A DNA stretch of 9,895 nucleotides. Origin: Bacteroidia bacterium (GTDB lineage: Bacteria; Bacteroidota; Bacteroidia; Flavobacteriales; NORP286). Below the pieces are notes generated by a model. That model worked only from the letters and a program-made list of their open reading frames with translations, searched no databases and was not told the origin of the DNA. Positions 5,536 through 9,895 of this stretch are shown here, piece after piece (positions within the stretch are counted from its first letter, which is position 1; every line of letters begins with the position of its first letter). A program made the translations under genes and the position numbers. Location: positions 1 to 9,895 of the forward strand of contig JAESTI010000443.1 in assembly GCA_016763665.1 (NCBI GenBank), read 5' to 3'.

Positions 5536-8500
5536 ATGTTTAGGAATTTCCTTTTAACAGAATTAAAATATACGCTAAAGCAGCCCATGGTCTATATCTT
5601 TTTAGGCCTGATGGCACTGTTTACATTTGGAGCAACTGCAAGCGACAATATCATAATCGGAGGTTCAGTAGGCAATGTGTACAAAAACGCACCTCATATA
5701 ATTACTGTGTACACGACCATTATGACCATTTTTGGTTTATTAATTGCAACGGCATTTTACAATAATGCAGCTTTAAGAGATTACAGTAGTGGATTTAATG
5801 AAATACTTTTCAGTACACCTCTCAGTAAATTCGGGTATTTCTTTGGAAGATTTTTTGGAGCATTAATCTTATCAACTATTCCAATGCTTGGGGTATTTCT
5901 TGGAGTGATTGTTGGCACAATCATCAGTCCTGTTTTTGGTTGGGTCGATGTTGACAGATTTGGTAGTTTCTATTTAGAAACATTCATAAACAACTATTTC
6001 TTATTTATTCTTCCTAATATGTTTTTTGCCGGCACAATCATTTTTGCAATGGCAATTAAATGGCGAAGCACGGTCATCTCTTTTGTAGGATCATTAATCA
6101 TCATAATTGGGTATATAATATCCGGAACATTAGTTTCCGATCTGGATAATGAAACCCTTGCTGCACTTACTGATACTTTTGGAATTCGCGCTTATTCGTT
6201 ATATGCCAAATACTACACTCCAATCGAAAAAAACACCTTAACTCCCGGGTTTACAGGCTTACTTTTAATGAATCGTTTAATTTGGATGTCGGCAGGTACT
6301 GTAATTTTAATAATTTCTTATTTCAGCTTCTCTTTTCAGGAAAAAAACAAGAAAGTAAAAGCAAAAAAAGAAGAGAAGAGCGACAATCAAATATCATTTT
6401 CCTTACCTAAACTTCATCCTGAATACAATGGAAAGGCGGAGTGGTTACAATTTAAAAGCTTCTTTATTACTAATTTTCTTATCATCGTAAAAAGTGTAAC
6501 TTTTAAGATTCTATTTCTATTCAGTGCTATTATCCTTATTTCAAATTTATTCGGGGGATTTGAGTTTTTTGGCTTAAAATCATATCCTCTCACCTATAAA
6601 TTAATAGACTTAATAAACGGTGCCTCAGGTATTTTTATAGTTATTATTTTAGTGTTTTTTAGTGGAGAATTGATTTGGCGAGATCGCGAAAATAAAATCA
6701 ATGAAGTAATAGATGCTACTCCTCATACATCATTTATTTCTTTGTCTGCAAAAGCACTTTCACTAGTAGCAATAACTACTCTTATTCATTTCTTTTTCAT
6801 TTTCTGTGGAGTTGCTTATCAATTAGCCAATGGGTTTACACGTATTGAATTAGATGTTTATTTGTTAAATTTCATTTATGCAGACTTGATGATTTACATC
6901 ATTTGGAGCGGTGTGATGATTATGATTCAAGTGCTGCTAAATAATAAATACCTGGGCTATTTTGTGTCAATTGCAGTCATTTTCCTTTGGAGTCTCATTC
7001 TTTCCATTTTTGATATACAAAGCAATATGTTGACAATTGGTGGAGGACCATCTCTAAGGTATTCGGATATGAACGAATTTGGCCCGGGACTTAATGGAGC
7101 AATGTGGTTTAATCTTTACTGGGTTTTATTTTCAATAATTTGCCTCTTGATAGCAGGAGCATTATGGAAAAGAGGAACAATGAGCTCGTTGAAAGAAAGA
7201 ATCCAAATTGCAAAAAAACAAGTTCCGAAAAATTACAGAGTAGTAATTTTAACAAGCACAATTATTTGGGTAATTGTTGCCGGCTTTGTCAACTACGAAA
7301 CACAGATTTTAAATAAATACAAAACCCCAGATCAATTGGAAGAATTAGCGGCAGATTATGAAAAAAAATATAAAAAATATGAAAACGTAAATCTTCCCAA
7401 AATTACAGATGCGAAATACTTTATTGATATTTTTCCATACAAAAGGGATGTGAACGTAAAGGCAATTTTGAAGCTTACCAACGAAACCAATTCTCCTATT
7501 GACTCGATACATTACAACATTGATGAAAAATGGGACCCCAATATTAATATCCCAAATTCTGACTTAGTGTATGAAGACAAAGACATGGGATATTTAATTT
7601 ACAAACTCAAAAATGCTCTTCAACCTGGAAAAACAATAGAAGTAGAAATTCAAACTAATTACCTTACAAAAGGATTTGAAAATGATGCGGGCAACACAAA
7701 TATCATCAAAAATGGCACATTCTTAAACAATTTTCAAATACTGCCATCATTAGGATATAATGAAGGTTTTGAATTAAGCGATAAAAACAAAAGAAAAAAG
7801 TACGGTCTCAAACCAAAAGACAGAATGCCTAAACTGGAAGAAAATTGCACTAAAAACTGCATGGCTAACTACCTGTCTAATGGACGTTCTGATTACATCA
7901 ACGTAGAAACAGTCATTTCAACAACAAGTGATCAAGTTGCTATTGCGCCCGGATCATTATTGAAAAAATGGAACGAAAACGATAGAAACTATTATTTATA
8001 CAAAGCGGATCATCCATCACAGAATTTTTATTCCTTCATCTCTGCAAAATATGAAATTGCCAAAAGGAAATGGAATGACATAGCTATCGAAGTGTATTAC
8101 GATAAAAAACATGCAGTAAACGTAGAAATGATGCTGGATGCCATTGAACGTTCCCTAAAATACTATACTAAGAACTTCGGCCCATACTACCACAAACAGT
8201 GTCGAATTATCGAGTTTCCCCGTTATTCTACTTTTGCTCAGGCATTTCCCGGCACAATGCCTTATTCAGAGTCATTTGGTTTTATAATTAACCTGGAAGA
8301 TGAAAACGAAAATAATGTAATAGATGCCGTTATTGCTCATGAAATGGCTCATCAATGGTGGGCACATCAGGTTGTCGGAGCAAAAATGCAGGGCGGCACA
8401 TTAATGAGTGAAAGTTTTGCGGAGTATTCTTCTTTAATGACCATGAAGAGCATAGCCAAAACACCTATGAAAATGAGAGAATTCCTCAAATATGATCACA

Positions 8501-9114
8501 ATCGTTATTTAAGAGGAAGAAGTGTTGAAGTAGATAAGGAACTCCCTCTATATAAAGTTGAAAATCAATCGTATATTCATTATGGAAAAGGAAGTGTTAT
8601 CCTCTATGCGTTGCAAGATTATATTGGAGAAGACAAGGTAAACCTGGCAATGCGCAATTTCTTAAATGAATTCAAATACAAAAAACCTCCTTACCCAACC
8701 TCTTTAGATTTTTTAAAACATTTGGAACCGCAAGTGCCTGACTCCATGAAATACCTCATTAAAGATTGGTTTAAAGAAATTACGCTTTATGACAACCGTT
8801 TGAAGGAAGCCACGTATACAAAACTACCTAATGATAAATATCAAGTTACATTGACTACAACATCCTATAAAATGAAAGCAGACACTATAGGAAACGAAAC
8901 TAAAGTACCAGTAAACGATTGGATTGATATAGGTGTTTTTTCAGACCGTGATGAAGAGAATTTATTATATGAAAAAAGAGTAAAAGTGAATAAGTCTGAA
9001 ATGTCATTTATCTTTGAAGTAGATTCGCTGCCTGTAAAAGCAGCCATCGACCCAAGAAGACTTTTAATAGACAGGGTTTATGATGATAATACAAAGTTTA
9101 TAATTGAAAAATAA
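5536..9114 (+). CDS. Two-unit ABC-2 permease fused to an M1-like metallopeptidase
   Basis: A 1192-residue inner-membrane protein. Residues 1-265 and about 305-545 are two six-helix ABC-2 permease units; each has a related segment after helix 2 (RDYSSGFNEILFSTPLSK and RDRENKINEVIDATPHTS), showing an internal duplication. A charged linker (268-285) is cytosolic. A thirteenth helix (about 568-586) would carry the rest, 590-1192, into the periplasm. That part is gluzincin-like: HEMAH (935-939, zinc ligands H935 and H939, catalytic E936), the third zinc ligand E959 in SESFAEY, and Y1016-x-K-G, the usual M1 catalytic tyrosine context. The M1 GxMEN motif is replaced by GTMPYSE (906-912), and the spacing is HExxH-x19-E rather than x18. 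I know the fusion as widespread in Bacteroidota; its substrate is not established. It pairs with the ATPase gene 16 bp upstream. The peptidase is probably active, perhaps trimming the exported cargo (inference). Confidence 0.93.
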   Translation: MFRNFLLTELKYTLKQPMVYIFLGLMALFTFGATASDNIIIGGSVGNVYKNAPHIITVYTTIMTIFGLLIATAFYNNAALRDYSSGFNEILFSTPLSKFGYFFGRFFGALILSTIPMLGVFLGVIVGTIISPVFGWVDVDRFGSFYLETFINNYFLFILPNMFFAGTIIFAMAIKWRSTVISFVGSLIIIIGYIISGTLVSDLDNETLAALTDTFGIRAYSLYAKYYTPIEKNTLTPGFTGLLLMNRLIWMSAGTVILIISYFSFSFQEKNKKVKAKKEEKSDNQISFSLPKLHPEYNGKAEWLQFKSFFITNFLIIVKSVTFKILFLFSAIILISNLFGGFEFFGLKSYPLTYKLIDLINGASGIFIVIILVFFSGELIWRDRENKINEVIDATPHTSFISLSAKALSLVAITTLIHFFFIFCGVAYQLANGFTRIELDVYLLNFIYADLMIYIIWSGVMIMIQVLLNNKYLGYFVSIAVIFLWSLILSIFDIQSNMLTIGGGPSLRYSDMNEFGPGLNGAMWFNLYWVLFSIICLLIAGALWKRGTMSSLKERIQIAKKQVPKNYRVVILTSTIIWVIVAGFVNYETQILNKYKTPDQLEELAADYEKKYKKYENVNLPKITDAKYFIDIFPYKRDVNVKAILKLTNETNSPIDSIHYNIDEKWDPNINIPNSDLVYEDKDMGYLIYKLKNALQPGKTIEVEIQTNYLTKGFENDAGNTNIIKNGTFLNNFQILPSLGYNEGFELSDKNKRKKYGLKPKDRMPKLEENCTKNCMANYLSNGRSDYINVETVISTTSDQVAIAPGSLLKKWNENDRNYYLYKADHPSQNFYSFISAKYEIAKRKWNDIAIEVYYDKKHAVNVEMMLDAIERSLKYYTKNFGPYYHKQCRIIEFPRYSTFAQAFPGTMPYSESFGFIINLEDENENNVIDAVIAHEMAHQWWAHQVVGAKMQGGTLMSESFAEYSSLMTMKSIAKTPMKMREFLKYDHNRYLRGRSVEVDKELPLYKVENQSYIHYGKGSVILYALQDYIGEDKVNLAMRNFLNEFKYKKPPYPTSLDFLKHLEPQVPDSMKYLIKDWFKEITLYDNRLKEATYTKLPNDKYQVTLTTTSYKMKADTIGNETKVPVNDWIDIGVFSDRDEENLLYEKRVKVNKSEMSFIFEVDSLPVKAAIDPRRLLIDRVYDDNTKFIIEK

Positions 9115-9147
9115 TACTCAAAATTTTAATAGTTAGAACTTATAGTT

Positions 9148-9348
9148 ATGGGAAGACCTCCAACAAGACCAAAAGAATTAAGAGATGGATTTTATATCGA
9201 AATTCGAAATAAAGGATCCAAAACCGGAGTAAAAATCCGGAGAGATACTAAAGAACAAATGGTAATTGCAATAAAAGAATATGAAAAAACCAAAGACGTG
9301 GTAGTTTTAGGTGAATTCAAAAAAGGAAAAAGTGTAAAGAGCAAATAG
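9148..9348 (+). CDS. Small basic conserved hypothetical protein
   Basis: A 66-residue protein beginning GRPPTRPKELRDGFYIEIRN, followed by GVKIRRDTKEQM, a helix-like IAIKEYEKTKDV and a lysine-rich end. It is very rich in Lys and Arg and has no signal peptide or membrane segment, so it is cytoplasmic and could bind nucleic acid (inference from charge only). I recall near-identical small proteins annotated as hypothetical in Bacteroidota genomes, which supports a real gene; I know no function for them. The ATG at 9148 is 33 bp after the permease-peptidase stop with no clear promoter between, so it may be the third gene of that operon. It ends with TAG, so ordinary termination at TAG occurs in this genome. 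Confidence 0.8.
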   Translation: MGRPPTRPKELRDGFYIEIRNKGSKTGVKIRRDTKEQMVIAIKEYEKTKDVVVLGEFKKGKSVKSK

Positions 9349-9459
9349 TAGTTCCGTATTATTACACGAAAGATAGTTAGCACCAAAACTGTAAAATGCA
9401 ATAATAAAAGGGGCTACAACGAATAATGGGCTGCATTAAATACGCAATGTATTCAAATA

Positions 9460-9523
9460 GAAATGTGTACCGTTAAATAAAACCATTGCATTAAGCATTT
9501 TTCTCGCTTCGTTTTTTAGTCGT
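9460..9523 (+). pseudogene. Dead duplicate of the phosphoesterase gene 5' end
   Basis: These bases align without gaps, at a constant offset of 197 bp, with 9657-9720, which is the leader and first codons of the metallophosphoesterase gene. By eye about three quarters of positions match, including ACCATTGCAT versus CCCATTGCAT and CGCTTCGTTTTTT in both. In this copy the start ATG is ATT (9490-9492), the frame reads IKHFSRFVF, and a TAG follows at 9517-9519. It is part of the 338-bp gap 9349-9686, which otherwise holds repeat copy C and, at 9349-9459, only AT-rich sequence with a doubtful further repeat remnant. Confidence 0.55.
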
Positions 9524-9533
9524 TCATGCAATA

Positions 9534-9656
9534 ATATTTACGGCAAACGTGAACAAGCCGTTCAAAACCCAATTAATAAAAGTTGAAATTGCGTGTGAAG
9601 CCGGATAACTTCGTATTGCTAAGACGACATCCCCTGTCAGAGCTTTTAGTAAAATG
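9534..9656 (+). repeat. Promoter-bearing repeat, copy C
   Basis: Third copy. It keeps the ATTT-xx-GG-x-AA-x-GTG start, CCGTTCAAAAC, ATAAAAGTTGAAATTG, TAACTTCGTAT, GCTAA and the CTTTTAGTAAAA end. The region between the TTG and TA boxes has the same length as in A and B but is more diverged, and the part after the box is shorter by a few bases. It sits between the two copies of the 197-bp tandem duplication at the right edge of the window. Confidence 0.6.
9583..9613 (+). promoter_or_regulatory. Predicted promoter in repeat C, driving the phosphoesterase gene
   Basis: TTG at 9583-9585, a 20-bp spacer and TAACTTCG at 9606-9613 reproduce the layout of the other two copies. Transcription from about 9620 would give a leader of about 67 bases before the ATG at 9687, nearly the same as for copy A and the glycosidase. 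Confidence 0.5.
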
Positions 9657-9686
9657 GAAATGCCTATCACTTAATAAACCCATTGC

Positions 9687-9895
9687 ATGAATCTTTTTTT
9701 TCGCTTCGTTTTTTTATTGGTTATTTTTCATTGCTCAGTTTTTGTTTCCGATTGCTATTCTCAGCTACTCTCTCATACCATCTACCTCATTGGTGATTGC
9801 GGGAAAGACACTGCAACCAATCAAAACCTGCTCAACCTGCAAAAAGAACTTTTGGCAAATCCCAACAGCACGGCTATCTTCTTAGGTGATAACAT
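9687..9895 (+). CDS. Secreted metallophosphoesterase (3' end outside window)
   Basis: The frame from ATG 9687 stays open to the last base and covers 69 complete codons. A signal peptide is clear: MNLFFRFVFLLVIFHCSVFV, then SDCYSQ with a likely cut near CYS-Q or just after. The mature start reads HTIYLIGDCGKD (30-41), then NQNLLNLQKELLANPNSTAIFLGDN (45-69). IGD-x-G and FLGDN are the first and second metal-binding motifs of a calcineurin-like phosphoesterase branch in which the usual D-x-H is replaced by GD-x-G. In Bacteroidota this type is often long and ends in an outer-membrane barrel domain, but only the N-terminus is visible here. The export signal predicts a periplasmic or outer-membrane place. 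Promoter-like repeat C lies just upstream, and a dead duplicate of this gene start lies 197 bp upstream. Confidence 0.75.
   Translation, partial: MNLFFRFVFLLVIFHCSVFVSDCYSQLLSHTIYLIGDCGKDTATNQNLLNLQKELLANPNSTAIFLGDN

Noticed and set aside
1622..9417. AGGGGCTACAA shared by 1622-1632 and about 9406-9416
   Set aside because: An 11-base match with no extension on either side; expected by chance at this scale.
9486..9533. ATTGCAT / ATGCAAT inverted repeat as a transposon end or attachment site
   Set aside because: No transposase or integrase nearby and no target duplication; the first arm is part of the tandem duplication of the phosphoesterase leader.
1..9895. Defence system, CRISPR array, retron or prophage
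   Set aside because: No nuclease, reverse transcriptase, helicase, phage or Cas protein and no spaced short repeats were found on either strand.

Overview
The window looks like chromosomal DNA from a member of the Bacteroidota, probably a Cytophagales, Chitinophagales or Sphingobacteriales relative. The reasons are the AT-rich composition, the ABC permease fused to an M1-type peptidase (an architecture common in that phylum), the small 'GRPPTRPKELRDGFY' protein, weak Shine-Dalgarno sequences, and promoter-like sites of the TTG / TAnnTTTG type. The phylum call is an inference from protein style; no rRNA or other marker gene is present.

Layout, left to right. A voltage-gated potassium channel gene with a C-terminal zinc ribbon enters from the left edge. 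It overlaps tail-to-tail with a minus-strand gene for an unrecognised three-helix membrane protein. Just upstream of that gene on the minus strand lies a dead DUF2905 gene with two in-frame TAG stops. Two plus-strand envelope carbohydrate genes follow: a GT-C (ArnT/PMT-like) membrane glycosyltransferase and a secreted GH113-like glycosidase. Next is an ABC transporter pair, an ATPase and a 1192-residue two-unit ABC-2 permease with a periplasmic M1-like metallopeptidase, followed by a 66-residue basic protein. A secreted metallophosphoesterase gene runs off the right edge.

The most unusual material is between the genes. A sequence of about 125 bp occurs three times in the same orientation (about 3160-3288, 4431-4557 and 9534-9656). 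Each copy carries TTG-N20-TA(A/T)CTTCG, a close match to the Bacteroidota housekeeping promoter layout, and each lies before a plus-strand gene: the glycosidase, the ABC ATPase and the phosphoesterase. The first copy is embedded in the 3' end of the glycosyltransferase gene, whose stop codon is the first three bases of the -7 box. The second sits on a decayed copy of that same gene end. The third lies inside a 197-bp tandem partial duplication that left a dead copy of the phosphoesterase 5' end.

The window therefore reads as ordinary envelope and transport genes separated by duplication scars that carry promoters. I did not find a defence system, CRISPR array, transposase, integrase, tRNA or rRNA.
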